The position numbers and the translations under genes are program-made. The notes below the pieces were generated by a model, which did not search any database, was not told the origin of the DNA, and saw only the letters and a list, made by a program, of their open reading frames with translations. 64,000 nucleotides of DNA from Ignisphaera aggregans DSM 17230. GTDB taxonomy: Archaea > Thermoproteota > Thermoprotei_A > Sulfolobales > Ignisphaeraceae. Numbering within the stretch: the first letter of the stretch is position 1; every line of letters starts with the position of its first letter. Below, in pieces: positions 17,189 through 26,233 of the stretch. The stretch lies in NCBI GenBank assembly GCA_000145985.1, contig CP002098.1, forward strand, positions 1,282,501 through 1,346,500. The letters run 5' to 3'.

Positions 17189-17899
17189 CTATGTCACTTC
17201 TATGATAGAGACATTTTTATTGGCTATAAGAGATACATTATATACCTGAACACCATTAACAAAAGCATATAGCCTCTTAGAATTATGTGCATGTCCATGT
17301 ATAGCTATCTTAGGTTTTGGCATCATCTGTAGATTTTCTATTAATGGATAGCCTAAATAATCGTATATCACTGGATTTTCTCCATAAAGAGTAATAAAAC
17401 TTGATGCATAGTGTGTAACGAGAATGGATATATCATATTTTGAGCATTCTATAATCATATTCTTAATTCTATCTAATCTCTTTTGATATATCTGATAAAT
17501 ATCAGGTATATTTTTCTTTTGCCATGGTGTAGGCTTTCTAAGCACCCCTCTACTTCCAATAACACATAGATTCTTATTCTTAATCTCAATAACTCTATAT
17601 TCATCGTCAAGCCATATAAGCTCGTTTGAAACTTCTTTAAATAATGATTCTCTTCCCATATACTCCTCATTACCAAAAATGGAGATTACAGGTATTTTCA
17701 TACCAACTCTATTCATTAAACGATTTATTATCTCTATGACAGGTTTAAGCATTTCTGGACAACCATTCTCAACAATATCTCCTGCTAATATTATTAAATC
17801 AAATTGTCTATTTAGGAGACTGTTGATGGAGGCAACAAATAGAGGTAGATAGCGGGGACTATGGATATCTGCAACCGCTAACAATGATATCTTCATCAT
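17189..17899 (-). CDS. Calcineurin-like metallophosphoesterase
   Basis: A 236-residue phosphoesterase with the binuclear-metal motifs in order: VADIHSPRY (D-x-H), LAGDIVENG (GD), FGNEEYMG (GNE in place of GNH), LVTHYAS and HGHAHN. The third motif with Glu instead of His is common in archaeal members. It is cytoplasmic, with no signal peptide. Substrate unknown. It converges on the CitG-like gene, with 26 bases between stops. Confidence 0.87.
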   Translation of the reverse strand: MMKISLLAVADIHSPRYLPLFVASINSLLNRQFDLIILAGDIVENGCPEMLKPVIEIINRLMNRVGMKIPVISIFGNEEYMGRESLFKEVSNELIWLDDEYRVIEIKNKNLCVIGSRGVLRKPTPWQKKNIPDIYQIYQKRLDRIKNMIIECSKYDISILVTHYASSFITLYGENPVIYDYLGYPLIENLQMMPKPKIAIHGHAHNSKRLYAFVNGVQVYNVSLIANKNVSIIEVT

Positions 17900-17995
17900 G
17901 CTGATACCTCTGGTTGCACTAAACTAATTATTTCATTAATACTTAATAAGCTATAGTTAGAGTCTTATGTGTGTAACATAAGGGTGGTAAGTAAA

Positions 17996-18214
17996 GTGTT
18001 AAGACCTAGGGGAACAAATGCTTCAGGACATAGAGGATGGTATGAAGTTAAATGTAGAATATGTGCAAAGAAAATGTATATAGGAGATGACATTATATAT
18101 CATTGCCCTAAATGTGCTCAAAAATACAATGCATATTTTTGTTTAGCTGATGCAAAAAGGCTACATATGCGTTGCCCATATTGTTCATCAGAGCTAACAT
18201 TAGTGCTACAGTAA
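17996..18214 (+). CDS. Small double zinc-ribbon protein
   Basis: A protein of about 72 residues with three CxxC units, VKCRICAKKMY, YHCPKCAQKY and RCPYCSSEL, plus a single Cys (FCLADAKRL), enough for two zinc sites. The start is uncertain: GTG 17996 has GGTGG eight bases upstream and is preferred; GTG 17969 would add nine residues. Such small ribbons often act in RNA or DNA binding or ubiquitin-like pathways. No specific function recognised. Confidence 0.7.
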   Translation: MLRPRGTNASGHRGWYEVKCRICAKKMYIGDDIIYHCPKCAQKYNAYFCLADAKRLHMRCPYCSSELTLVLQ

Positions 18215-18242
18215 AATTATCTTAACAAGGTAGTTAAGATAA

Positions 18243-18620
18243 ATGATAAGAGAGTATTTTTTGGAAGAATTCAGAAAAATACTATTAATAGATCATAATA
18301 CATATTCGTTAATTATTGTAGACACATATCCATGTGATATCAGCATCACCGATATTCCTACTAGTATTAACGGCAATATAGAATCAATAAAAATTGATAA
18401 TATAGAGTATTATGTTATTACAATTAACGTAAATAGGAATTATATTTACAGAATGGAAATTGATATTGTCTGTTTAGGGTATAGGGGAGTATGTGAGGTT
18501 ATAAACCTCAAGATTTTCGTAGATAGAAAGTTTAATGATCTTGAAGAAGGCGATATTATATCAATAGTGAAAATAGCAGAAGAGGAGCTAAAGCAATTAA
18601 AACTATGTATTGATGTATAG
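18243..18620 (+). CDS. Hypothetical protein
   Basis: A 125-residue acidic protein with alternating hydrophobic segments suggesting beta-strands in the middle (IEYYVITINVNRNYIYRMEI) and a C-terminal helix (ISIVKIAEEELKQLK). No motif, signal peptide or metal site is visible. It follows the small zinc-ribbon gene by 28 bases in the same direction. Codon use is like its neighbours, so I regard it as real, but I do not recognise it. Confidence 0.55.
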   Translation: MIREYFLEEFRKILLIDHNTYSLIIVDTYPCDISITDIPTSINGNIESIKIDNIEYYVITINVNRNYIYRMEIDIVCLGYRGVCEVINLKIFVDRKFNDLEEGDIISIVKIAEEELKQLKLCIDV

Positions 18621-18703
18621 AACCTCTTTAGTAAATTAACTTATGAGTGTTACATTTTAAATTTGATATCTAGGTAAGTTAGAGTTATAGAAGGTGTATA
18701 GAT

Positions 18704-19009
18704 ATGAGACAGGGGATAGCATTGAAAAAAATTGTTGAATATGTAGCTAGAAAAGCATCTATGTTAGGCCAGAAATATAATTTAGAAGATCTTGTAACTC
18801 CATCAATAGTTCCAATGTTTGACAAATCTATAGATAAAATTGTTTCAATAATAGTTCGAAACAGTAATGGACTTTGGTGTGGATTATGTGAAAAGGGACC
18901 TTTTACAAAACGTGGGCTATACTTACATCTGATTCGTGTCCATTCAAAAGACATAGAGTATATGGTTCACGATGAGCTCAAAAAGCTTTTAGAGGTTGTC
19001 AAAAAATAA
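18704..19009 (+). CDS. C2H2 zinc-finger protein
   Basis: A 101-residue protein. After a 50-residue helical part, residues 58-83 read LWCGLCEKGPF...LYLHLIRVH, a C-x2-C-x12-H-x4-H arrangement (C59, C62, H75, H80), that is, a classical C2H2 finger with the hydrophobic core residues in place. A basic C-terminal helix follows. A single finger with a helical N-domain could bind nucleic acid. It ends inside the region before the HAD gene and shares its message. Confidence 0.7.
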   Translation: MRQGIALKKIVEYVARKASMLGQKYNLEDLVTPSIVPMFDKSIDKIVSIIVRNSNGLWCGLCEKGPFTKRGLYLHLIRVHSKDIEYMVHDELKKLLEVVKK

Positions 19010-19037
19010 ACTATATAAAGGATATAGAGGAGGCTCT

Positions 19038-19697
19038 GTGTTTATAGTAGCATTTGATATTGATGGAACTCTCACACCGATAAAGAGCTCTTGGTCTTAT
19101 GTTCACAAAGTTCTAAATACTTTAAAAAGAGCAGAAAGTATGGCAAAACAGTTTTTTGAAGGATTCATAAGTTATGATGAATGGATAGTACACGACTTGA
19201 GTCTATGGAAAGGACTAAGCTTAGATACTTTCAATAAAATTTTATCATCAATACCATGGAGAAGTGGTATAGAGAGTATAAGAAAACTGAAAAATAAGTA
19301 TGCTAATAATGTTTTATTCATTGCAGTTTCTGGCGGATTTGCTCAGCTAGGGAAAAGAGCTGTAGAGGAACTGGGTTTTGATGCTTATATAGGTGTTGAA
19401 ATTGATTATGAAAGTAATAGGTTGAATGGCAAAGCTAAATTTTATCCTGAATATAATGATAAAGGTAGATTGCTGGAGGAGTTTTTGCGGCAAAAACATA
19501 TTAATGTGGAGAAAACTATTTGTGTAGGAGATAATATCAATGATATAGGTCTCTTCAGATATTGTGATATTTCAATATCTTTTTGCTCAACATGTTTAGA
19601 TAGATATGCTACCTATGTTATAAAGACCTGTAACATTCGTATGCTAGCTGGATTTTTAGACTTCTTGTTGAGTACAATGATGAAGAAAGATTATTAA
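19038..19697 (+). CDS. HAD-family phosphatase (phosphoserine phosphatase-like)
   Basis: A 219-residue HAD hydrolase. Motif I is FDIDGTLTP (nucleophile Asp), motif II is the AVSGGF serine, and motif IV is CVGDNINDIGLF. A helical C1 cap lies between I and II as in SerB-type enzymes. I choose GTG 19038 because AGAGGAGG ends five bases before it and the nucleophile then falls near residue 7; a TTG 14 codons earlier would overlap the previous gene. Phosphoserine phosphatase is the nearest match, but other small phosphates are possible. Confidence 0.82.
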   Translation: MFIVAFDIDGTLTPIKSSWSYVHKVLNTLKRAESMAKQFFEGFISYDEWIVHDLSLWKGLSLDTFNKILSSIPWRSGIESIRKLKNKYANNVLFIAVSGGFAQLGKRAVEELGFDAYIGVEIDYESNRLNGKAKFYPEYNDKGRLLEEFLRQKHINVEKTICVGDNINDIGLFRYCDISISFCSTCLDRYATYVIKTCNIRMLAGFLDFLLSTMMKKDY

Positions 19698-19741
19698 CTA
19701 GTCATTTCTATTACTTTTATCTAACAACAGTACAGTGGGTA

Positions 19742-21112
19742 GTGACTACTTTGAGTATAAATCATAATGAGGATAAGATATTAATGATTTCTACAATAGT
19801 AACATTTATGTTAGTAATGAGCATATTTTCTAATACAGTTACAACTATATCAGCTCAACATATCAACATAATTAGAGTAAATAGAAATAGTATAGAATGG
19901 TTGTTTACTCCAAACAATTCTATTGCAAATCAATTATTTAAAGAGATTCAATTAGCCATTATTCCTTCAAGAGGTACTCTTCTCTTTAATTCTATTATCA
20001 ACCTAAGTGAAGAACTAGCATTTGAAACAAATATTTCATTTCATATGATTGGTGGAGAAAGAATATATTATCGTATGTCAAGTACTACATCCCTAGATAT
20101 CAACAATACCATAATTAAGCAGTCCGAGAATATAGAGGGCAATATGATTATAGAAAAGGATTCTATAGTCATTCAATGGCATAAATATCAAATCTTATTA
20201 TCATCATCAAGCCTTCTATCATCAAAAAAGAATGTTACTACAGAGATCATATCAAAACATCTACAATCTACCGTTAAATCATTAAACTTAAGCTATGTAG
20301 AGAATCTAGAAGGATTATTAGTAGTTGATTATAATCAGAACTATATTTCATTAGAGATCATAATGTATAATATAGATATCAATTCTACTAAATATTTTTA
20401 TAGTATATCCCAAGGAAATAACATATCTAATGAATTATTAAATATTCCTATGAGAAGCGATCTAGATATCACCCTATACCAAAATAAGACATCTTTAGGA
20501 ATTAGATACAGCTGTATCGGTATGGATATGGAGGATCCAATAAAAACACAATTAGTATATTCTATAGTCTTACCATTAATTATAGATATTCAAAAAATTG
20601 TGGATAACCTTAATATAACTAAGGTTTTTGGAGGTAGTATAATTAATAAAGTTCTTACAAATTTGCTTCCAAGAATAAATACCTTATTCATAACACCTTT
20701 AATAATGTATACTTATAATAATATCTCTACTGGGGCTATCAATAATAATATTACTGATGTTAAGCTAGCTGTAATATATAAAAGTATTCCATCTCCTATA
20801 TTTTACATGGCATTAAATAATAGCAATATACATTTATTGAATGAATCTAGAACAAGATCCATGATGAGAGAATTTTATAACTATATTAGCCAATCATTTA
20901 ATATCTTCTATGAAAATCTAGATCCATGGATAGAAAATGCATCCATAGAAACTACTGTTATTACAACTCTACCGTCAACTCAATCTATACAATTCAATGA
21001 TACAGCTCTAAAATTATTAGCAATAGTGATTAGTATAGTTTTTATACAAACATTTGTTATTGTCTACATGATATATAAATTGTATGTATATTCAAAAAAG
21101 CCTAAAGGTTAG
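19742..21112 (+). CDS. Secreted or surface protein with one C-terminal membrane anchor
   Basis: A 456-residue protein. Residues about 15-37 are a hydrophobic signal/anchor (ISTIVTFMLVMSIF). The bulk is extracellular-like: rich in Asn, Ser, Thr and Ile with many N-x-S/T sequons. A transmembrane helix near residues 420-445 (LLAIVISIVFIQTFVIVYMI) is followed by a short basic tail. No family recognised. It starts with GTG 45 bases after the HAD gene. It may be an envelope component. Confidence 0.65.
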   Translation: MTTLSINHNEDKILMISTIVTFMLVMSIFSNTVTTISAQHINIIRVNRNSIEWLFTPNNSIANQLFKEIQLAIIPSRGTLLFNSIINLSEELAFETNISFHMIGGERIYYRMSSTTSLDINNTIIKQSENIEGNMIIEKDSIVIQWHKYQILLSSSSLLSSKKNVTTEIISKHLQSTVKSLNLSYVENLEGLLVVDYNQNYISLEIIMYNIDINSTKYFYSISQGNNISNELLNIPMRSDLDITLYQNKTSLGIRYSCIGMDMEDPIKTQLVYSIVLPLIIDIQKIVDNLNITKVFGGSIINKVLTNLLPRINTLFITPLIMYTYNNISTGAINNNITDVKLAVIYKSIPSPIFYMALNNSNIHLLNESRTRSMMREFYNYISQSFNIFYENLDPWIENASIETTVITTLPSTQSIQFNDTALKLLAIVISIVFIQTFVIVYMIYKLYVYSKKPKG

Positions 21113-21133
21113 CTTTTAAATGACATTAATTTA

Positions 21134-21973
21134 CTAGTATATTCCTCCATAAATAAACGATAGATATTTATAGCCATTAAAGAACTTAGTTGTTACATTT
21201 CTATTCTTCAATATCGTATCAATATCTTCAGGCTTTAGCATCATAGGATTATATTTCTTTGAACCAAGAATGAAATTACATGAATAACCAAATGATGGAA
21301 TCCATACCTGATACTCTAGTACATAGTTAAATACAGATTTTACTGCTTGGTAAACATCCATATAAACATCTCTATAGAAGAAGCTTGAGCCTGCCTGTGT
21401 TACCATAACTCCATCATCTGTTAAAACACTGTATATCTTTCTATAGAAATCAGTTGTATATAGTTGTTTAGCTATGTCGCTTGAATAGGGATCTGTTAAA
21501 TCTAGTATAATTACATCGAAACTTCCACTCTCTGCTTCCTCAATAAACTTCTTTCCATCTTCTATTACTATCTTAGCACGTTTATCAAAGAATGACCCTT
21601 GATGAATTGGATATAGATATTTTTTAGAGAGTTCTACAACATCCTCATCTATATCAACCATAACAGCATTATTAACAGTATTATGTTTTAATACCTCTCG
21701 TAGAGCAGCCCCCTCTCCACCACCTATTATCAGTACTTTCATTGGATTTGGGTGAAGAACCATTGATGGATGAACAAGGCTTTCATGATAAATGAATTCA
21801 TCTGCTTGTGTACTTTGAATATATCCGTCAAGGATTAGACTTAGACCAAACTCCTCTATCTCAGCAATAATTATTTCTTGAAATTTTGATTTATGTACAA
21901 CATGTAATTCTTTTATCTTCATGATCATAGAGCTGCTTCTTCCAATTCCTTGAATTATTGTAACACCAAGCAT
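21134..21973 (-). CDS. speE: Spermidine synthase-like aminopropyltransferase
   Basis: A 279-residue aminopropyltransferase that moves the aminopropyl group of decarboxylated AdoMet to a polyamine. The family signature is clear: LILDGYIQSTQADEF, YHESLVHPSMVLH, LIIGGGEGAALREVL and the catalytic-region ILDLTDPYSSD. ATG 21973 is preferred because AAGGTG lies nine bases upstream; a GTG four codons earlier overlaps that site. With the agmatinase at 10690 it supports polyamine synthesis in this thermophile. Acceptor specificity (putrescine, spermidine, agmatine) cannot be read from the sequence. Confidence 0.92.
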   Translation of the reverse strand: MLGVTIIQGIGRSSSMIMKIKELHVVHKSKFQEIIIAEIEEFGLSLILDGYIQSTQADEFIYHESLVHPSMVLHPNPMKVLIIGGGEGAALREVLKHNTVNNAVMVDIDEDVVELSKKYLYPIHQGSFFDKRAKIVIEDGKKFIEEAESGSFDVIILDLTDPYSSDIAKQLYTTDFYRKIYSVLTDDGVMVTQAGSSFFYRDVYMDVYQAVKSVFNYVLEYQVWIPSFGYSCNFILGSKKYNPMMLKPEDIDTILKNRNVTTKFFNGYKYLSFIYGGIY

Positions 21974-22276
21974 TATTGGTTTCACCTTATACTTATCTAT
22001 AATCCATAGAGTTTTTAAGGTTAAAAGTAGAAGTTATCTTAATACAAATTGATGATGTGCATGCTAAATACTGAAAATATGATGATGGGCCAAAGCGCTG
22101 AACATGCTTATCGAGATAATCATTTTCAATATAACATTACTACATTTACTTATAACTCAATTCGTATGTAAATCATTCTACTAGGGTCACTTTTTATAAC
22201 ATTCTAGGTTCATAAATATTGAACATGGGTGTAGACAACGCTAGCCAAAGAGAAGCTAGTAAGGAATATAAGGAGA
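21974..22276. other. Intergenic region with sRNA candidate and no clear gene
   Basis: About 300 bases between speE and the next gene. It contains the candidate C/D sRNA at 22045-22106. TATA-like sequences (TTTTTATAAC near 22190-22200 and CATAAATATTGAAC near 22211) probably serve the next gene. A 29-codon frame from ATG 22225 overlaps the following gene's start out of frame and is not supported as a gene. Confidence 0.6.
22045..22106 (+). ncRNA. Candidate C/D-box guide sRNA
   Basis: Seen: box C TTGATGA 22049-22055 (first base off consensus), 15-nt guide, box D' CTGA 22071-22074, 4-nt spacer, box C' ATGATGA 22079-22085, 12-nt guide TGGGCCAAAGCG, box D CTGA 22098-22101. Three of the four boxes are exact and the 12-nt D guide is the normal length. 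It stands alone in a 300-base gap, downstream of a TATA-like A+T stretch near 22012-22027. Neither guide matches the 23S part in this window; targets would be in 16S, the 23S 5' half or tRNA. Confidence 0.7.
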
Positions 22277-22588
22277 ATGCTAAAGATAAGGGTAGATTTA
22301 AGAAGTTTTACTAATATTCGCAAAAGAGTGGGTAGTAAAGAATCTTCGTTGGAAGATACAGAGGTTTTAGTATTAGCGAATATACTCACTAATATGATTC
22401 TGATGGGTAAGGATAAAAGACGAAGGTGTATATTCTATAATCATGTTGACGGACTTTGTACATTCCTAAAATTTGATGTGGCAATACCTACACTAACTAT
22501 GGTGAAGGTAGGGGATGGATATAGAGTAAATGTTGCAAATAATCCAGAGGTATGTGCTGTATGTCCATACTGGAGGGAGAGAAGATAA
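22277..22588 (+). CDS. Small conserved Cys-rich protein
   Basis: A 103-residue basic protein with cysteines in RRRCIFYNHVDGLCTFL and PEVCAVCPYW. The four Cys could bind one metal or cluster. The CxFY-x6-C spacing resembles CPFYDRKKKFC in the 1557 protein. An AGGAG precedes ATG 22277 but is only one base away, so a slightly later start is possible. It is followed by the pyrimidine genes 110 bases on, across what looks like a promoter (ACTTATAACTTATAAT). No function recognised. Confidence 0.65.
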   Translation: MLKIRVDLRSFTNIRKRVGSKESSLEDTEVLVLANILTNMILMGKDKRRRCIFYNHVDGLCTFLKFDVAIPTLTMVKVGDGYRVNVANNPEVCAVCPYWRERR

Positions 22589-22698
22589 TATTTCCTATAT
22601 TGTTCATACCATGTAGATGCTATATCCGTATACGATTATACTTATAACTTATAATAGTTATTCTAAATCTAAAGACAATGTGTTAAGTGTGATTAGAT

Positions 22699-23385
22699 AT
22701 GACTATAATTGTAGCTTTAGATCCTCCATTGTTTGTAGATCCATATGAATGGATTTATACTAGATATATCCAGCTAAGAGATGTGGTAGAGGGATTTAAG
22801 GTAGGTTTGCCTGCAATTATTAGGTTGGGTGTTGAGAAGATTAGTACAATATTTAGAGATTACAATAAGTTTCTAATTGCAGATTTAAAGCTTGCAGATA
22901 TTGGCGATATAATGTCTCTGAGTATAGAGATTCTAGCTACATATGGATTTAATGCTGTTATTGCACATGGATTTGTGGGGATAGAACAAGCTCTAGATAT
23001 AGCTTCTAAGCATTGTAAAGATCTAGGTATAAAATTGATACTAGTAGTATCTATGTCACATGATGGTTCTAGGGAGTTCATAGATAAACATCTCGATGAA
23101 CTTATAGATATAGCTAAAAAGATAGAGAGTTGGGGTGTAGTTGCACCAGCAACAAGGCCAGAGATAATAAAGAGGATTAGAATGCGTTATAGTAGTACAG
23201 AGCTAAAGATTTTATCACCTGGTGTAGGAGTACAAGGTGCAGAACCTGGCATAGCTCTATGTAATGGTGCTGACTATGAAATTATTGGAAGAGCTATTAC
23301 CCTCTCAAGCAACATTAGAGAAAGTGCTTTAAGGATTAAAGAGGAGCAAAGCTATAGGGTGAGACAATGTCTTGGCTCGCTATAG
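22699..23385 (+). CDS. pyrF: Orotidine 5'-phosphate decarboxylase
   Basis: A 228-residue TIM barrel doing the last step to UMP. It starts IVALDPP and has the catalytic IADLKLADIGD (D-x-K-x-x-D) near residue 60, then AHGF and a C-terminal phosphate site LSPGVGVQGAE...EIIGRAIT. Length fits the archaeal enzyme. Its 3' end overlaps pyrE by 19 bases, so the two are translationally coupled and catalyse successive steps. Confidence 0.96.
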   Translation: MTIIVALDPPLFVDPYEWIYTRYIQLRDVVEGFKVGLPAIIRLGVEKISTIFRDYNKFLIADLKLADIGDIMSLSIEILATYGFNAVIAHGFVGIEQALDIASKHCKDLGIKLILVVSMSHDGSREFIDKHLDELIDIAKKIESWGVVAPATRPEIIKRIRMRYSSTELKILSPGVGVQGAEPGIALCNGADYEIIGRAITLSSNIRESALRIKEEQSYRVRQCLGSL

Positions 23386-23954
23386 AGCTATATAGAAAGG
23401 GTATGGTTAAAATAGGACAGTTTAAACTATCTTCTGGTCTAGAAAGCCCATTCTATATAGATTTAAGAAGACTGTATAGTTATCCAGAGCTAATGGAGAA
23501 TATTATTAACATGGCATTGAATACTATTAACTTAGATGAATACGATGGTATAACTGGGATTGCAACATCTGGTTTAGTGTTAGCCTCTTTTATTGCGTGT
23601 AGAACTAAAAAGCCATTGTCCTATGTAAGACTAGAAAGAAAGGAGTATGGTACGAAATCACTTGTTGAGGGAGATGTAGTGTCGAAGAAGATATTAATAG
23701 TAGATGATGTAGCAACAACAGGCAGCTCCATCGAATATGCATATCTGGCGGTAAAAGAGCAGGGAGGAAATCCTATAGGAGTATTTGTTGTTATTGATAG
23801 AGAACAAGGTGCTAGAGAAAGACTGGGTAGATATGGCTTAAGGTTTTACTCTTTATTGACTGCTAGGGAATTATTTGATATCCTTAGAAATGAAGGATAT
23901 ATTGATGAAGAGAAATATAATGAGATAATAGAATATTTAAAAGGATATAGGTAA
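23367..23954 (+). CDS. pyrE: Orotate phosphoribosyltransferase
   Basis: A 195-residue type I phosphoribosyltransferase converting orotate and PRPP to OMP. The PRPP-binding signature is ILIVDDVATTGSSIEYA, preceded by RKEYGTKSLVEGDV (flexible catalytic loop) and LSSGLESPFYIDLR near the N-terminus. Start ATG 23367 has GGGTGAG just upstream, inside pyrF. Length is normal. It ends the first pyrimidine transcription unit; a TATA box follows before pyrB. Confidence 0.95.
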   Translation: MSWLAIELYRKGMVKIGQFKLSSGLESPFYIDLRRLYSYPELMENIINMALNTINLDEYDGITGIATSGLVLASFIACRTKKPLSYVRLERKEYGTKSLVEGDVVSKKILIVDDVATTGSSIEYAYLAVKEQGGNPIGVFVVIDREQGARERLGRYGLRFYSLLTARELFDILRNEGYIDEEKYNEIIEYLKGYR

Positions 23955-23980
23955 TACAGAGATGACTGTTTTAATACACA

Positions 23981-23992
23981 AAATATTTATAA
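23981..23992 (+). promoter_or_regulatory. TATA box upstream of pyrB
   Basis: AAATATTTATAA, with A-rich bases before it as a BRE, lies about 38-49 bases before the TTG start of pyrB. It suggests that pyrBIKCD can be transcribed separately from pyrFE. Confidence 0.6.
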
Positions 23993-24029
23993 CTTTAGAA
24001 CAATACTAATACCATAAGGCTGATAACGA

Positions 24030-24965
24030 TTGAGACATAAATCTTTTTATCGTAGAGATATAATATCGATACTTGATTTTACACGTGAGGATTTAGAACA
24101 GTTGTTTGAATATGCAGATAAGTTTATTGAATACGGAGATAAGAAGTTCTCGGTGTTAAGCAATAAGGTTATAACCCTAGCATTCTTTGAACCATCAACA
24201 CGAACAAGGCTCAGCTTTGAAATTGCTAGTAAAAAGCTAGGTGCAGATGTTATTACAATTGTTGGAGAAGAAGCAGTAAGTATAGCAAAAGGTGAAAACT
24301 TTACTGATACCATAAGAATGCTTGATACATTTTCTAATGCAATAGTACTTAGACATAGGTTTGAGGGAGCAGCTAAATATGCAGCAGAAATAGCTGAAAA
24401 CCCTGTTATAAATGCTGGTGATGGTAGACAACATCACCCCACTCAAACGATGATAGATCTATACACTATTAAAAAACTATTTGGAACTATAGATGGACTT
24501 ACCTATGGTGTTTTAGGGGATCTTAGGTATGGTAGAGCAGCTGCATCGTTTATATATGGTTTAACTCTCTTCAATCCAAAGAAAATATACCTTATATCAC
24601 CACCACTTCTTAGAGCTAGAGAGGAGATAATAAAGGTATTAAACGATAAAGGTATTAATTTCGAGGAAACAACAAATATTGAGGATGTATTGCCCTATCT
24701 CGATGTTCTCTACGTTATTCGCATCCAAAAAGAACGTTTCCCAGATCCCATGGAATATGAAAGAGTAAGAGGCTCCTATAGAGTAACGTTAGATCTATTA
24801 TCTAAGGGTAGAAAAGAACTTAAGGTACTACACCCATTGCCAAAGGTCGATGAGATAGACCATGATGTAGATTCTTCTCCCTATGCAGCATATTTTATTC
24901 AGGCTAGGTTTGGTATACCAGTTAGAATGGCTCTTTTAGCATTGTTATTTGGTGTTGAGATATGA
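24030..24965 (+). CDS. pyrB: Aspartate carbamoyltransferase, catalytic subunit
   Basis: A 311-residue ATCase catalytic chain joining carbamoyl phosphate and aspartate. The carbamoyl-phosphate site [14 protein letters not shown] and the [12 protein letters not shown] segment are both clear, as is [10 protein letters not shown] near the C-terminus. The start is TTG 24030 without a strong Shine-Dalgarno site, consistent with a short leader from the TATA box at 23981. The stop overlaps the pyrI start by four bases (ATGA). Confidence 0.97.
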   Translation: MRHKSFYRRDIISILDFTREDLEQLFEYADKFIEYGDKKFSVLSNKVITLAFFEPSTRTRLSFEIASKKLGADVITIVGEEAVSIAKGENFTDTIRMLDTFSNAIVLRHRFEGAAKYAAEIAENPVINAGDGRQHHPTQTMIDLYTIKKLFGTIDGLTYGVLGDLRYGRAAASFIYGLTLFNPKKIYLISPPLLRAREEIIKVLNDKGINFEETTNIEDVLPYLDVLYVIRIQKERFPDPMEYERVRGSYRVTLDLLSKGRKELKVLHPLPKVDEIDHDVDSSPYAAYFIQARFGIPVRMALLALLFGVEI

Positions 24966-25447
24966 ATGAATCTGTATCTACATTAATTGTGTCAAAGATT
25001 ATGAATGGTACTGTTATAGACCATATACCGGCTGGTAAGGCACTTGACATATTAAATGTATTGAATATTAAAGGCTCTGAAGGTCTTAGGATAGCAGTTT
25101 TAATGAATGTTGAGAGTAAGAAGCTTGGAAGAAAAGATATTATAAAAATTGAGCAGAAGAAACTTACACCAACTGAAGTCAATGTTATAGCACTAATAGC
25201 TCCTACAGCAACGATAAATATAATTGAGAATTTCTTGGTTGTATCAAAGTATAGAGTTGAAATACCTGAAGTTATTGAAGGTATTTTGCGATGTACTAAT
25301 CCAACATGTATATCGAATAAAGGGGGAGAGCCAATAAGATCGCGATTCAAAGTAATAAGTAGAGAGCCGCTTAAGATTCAATGTGTTTATTGTGGATCCT
25401 TTGTGGATAAGGATGATATACCAAAGCTTATTATAAGGAAAAGCTGA
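24962..25447 (+). CDS. pyrI: Aspartate carbamoyltransferase, regulatory subunit
   Basis: A 161-residue regulatory chain that should assemble with PyrB and bind nucleotides for feedback control. The N-terminal allosteric domain shows [16 protein letters not shown] and the C-terminal zinc domain has CTNPTCISN and IQCVYCGSF, the four zinc Cys. Length is normal. It overlaps pyrB by four bases. Its presence implies allosteric control of pyrimidine synthesis at this step. Confidence 0.96.
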   Translation: MNESVSTLIVSKIMNGTVIDHIPAGKALDILNVLNIKGSEGLRIAVLMNVESKKLGRKDIIKIEQKKLTPTEVNVIALIAPTATINIIENFLVVSKYRVEIPEVIEGILRCTNPTCISNKGGEPIRSRFKVISREPLKIQCVYCGSFVDKDDIPKLIIRKS

Positions 25448-25453
25448 GACAAA

Positions 25454-26233
25454 ATGTCTATAAAACCAGCAAGAATTTTATATGTGGATTCAATTGCTAA
25501 AAACATATTTTTAGTAAGATTAAAACCCATCTTCTCTATAGGTTCACCAAAACCATTTCAGTTCTTCACGGTGTGGATTCCTAGAAGAGATGAAATCCCA
25601 TTAAGTATAGCGGATTTTGATGGAAAAGAGCTTGTATTTATATATAAGGTTAAGGGTTATGGAACAAAGAGTTTCTCAGAGCTTTCAAAAGGCTCTATAG
25701 TTGGATTGAAAGGTCCTCTAGGAAGGGGCATTGATGTAGAAAGTCTTGGTAGATCAATATTGGTTATTGCTGGAGGAATAGGTATAGCTCCAATACCATA
25801 TCTAGTTAGAGCCATAACTTATAATACAAATACAAAGATAGATATCTTCTGGGGAGTTAAAGAATATACAGAGATATTCGATATAAAATCCTTAATATCT
25901 ATGGAGAGAGTTAATAGGATTATAATATCAACAGAAGATTGTAGCCAAAAGAACTATCTCTGTGGCATGATAACAGATGTAATAGATTTAAGAGAAATTA
26001 ATAACTATGATAGCATTATAGCTGTAGGGCCATTGGGTATGCTAAAAACTGTATGTAGGAAATTTAGAGATCATAATCCATATGTAGCTCTAGAGACAAT
26101 TGTTAAGTGTGGTATAGGTATCTGTGGTTCATGTTATATTAGATACACAGATAAATTACTATGTGTTGATGGTCCTGTATTTAGATGTTCAGAGGTAGAA
26201 AAACATCTTGAGTCGGAGGATACTAATACTTAG
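25454..26233 (+). CDS. pyrK: Dihydroorotate dehydrogenase electron-transfer subunit
   Basis: A 259-residue PyrK-type flavoprotein (ferredoxin-reductase fold) that passes electrons from dihydroorotate oxidation to an acceptor such as NAD. A flavin-binding PLSIAD segment and the nucleotide-binding LVIAGGIGIAPIPYLV are present. The [2Fe-2S] cysteines are in VKCGIGICGSCYI and VFRCSEVE. It pairs with the PyrD at 27482 to form a class 1B-type enzyme. It overlaps pyrC by 26 bases. Confidence 0.92.
   Translation: MSIKPARILYVDSIAKNIFLVRLKPIFSIGSPKPFQFFTVWIPRRDEIPLSIADFDGKELVFIYKVKGYGTKSFSELSKGSIVGLKGPLGRGIDVESLGRSILVIAGGIGIAPIPYLVRAITYNTNTKIDIFWGVKEYTEIFDIKSLISMERVNRIIISTEDCSQKNYLCGMITDVIDLREINNYDSIIAVGPLGMLKTVCRKFRDHNPYVALETIVKCGIGICGSCYIRYTDKLLCVDGPVFRCSEVEKHLESEDTNT

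Noticed and set aside
22225-22314. 29-codon frame from ATG before the Cys-rich gene
   Set aside because: It overlaps the next gene out of frame, has polar low-complexity composition and no supporting motif. It could be a leader peptide but nothing shows this.
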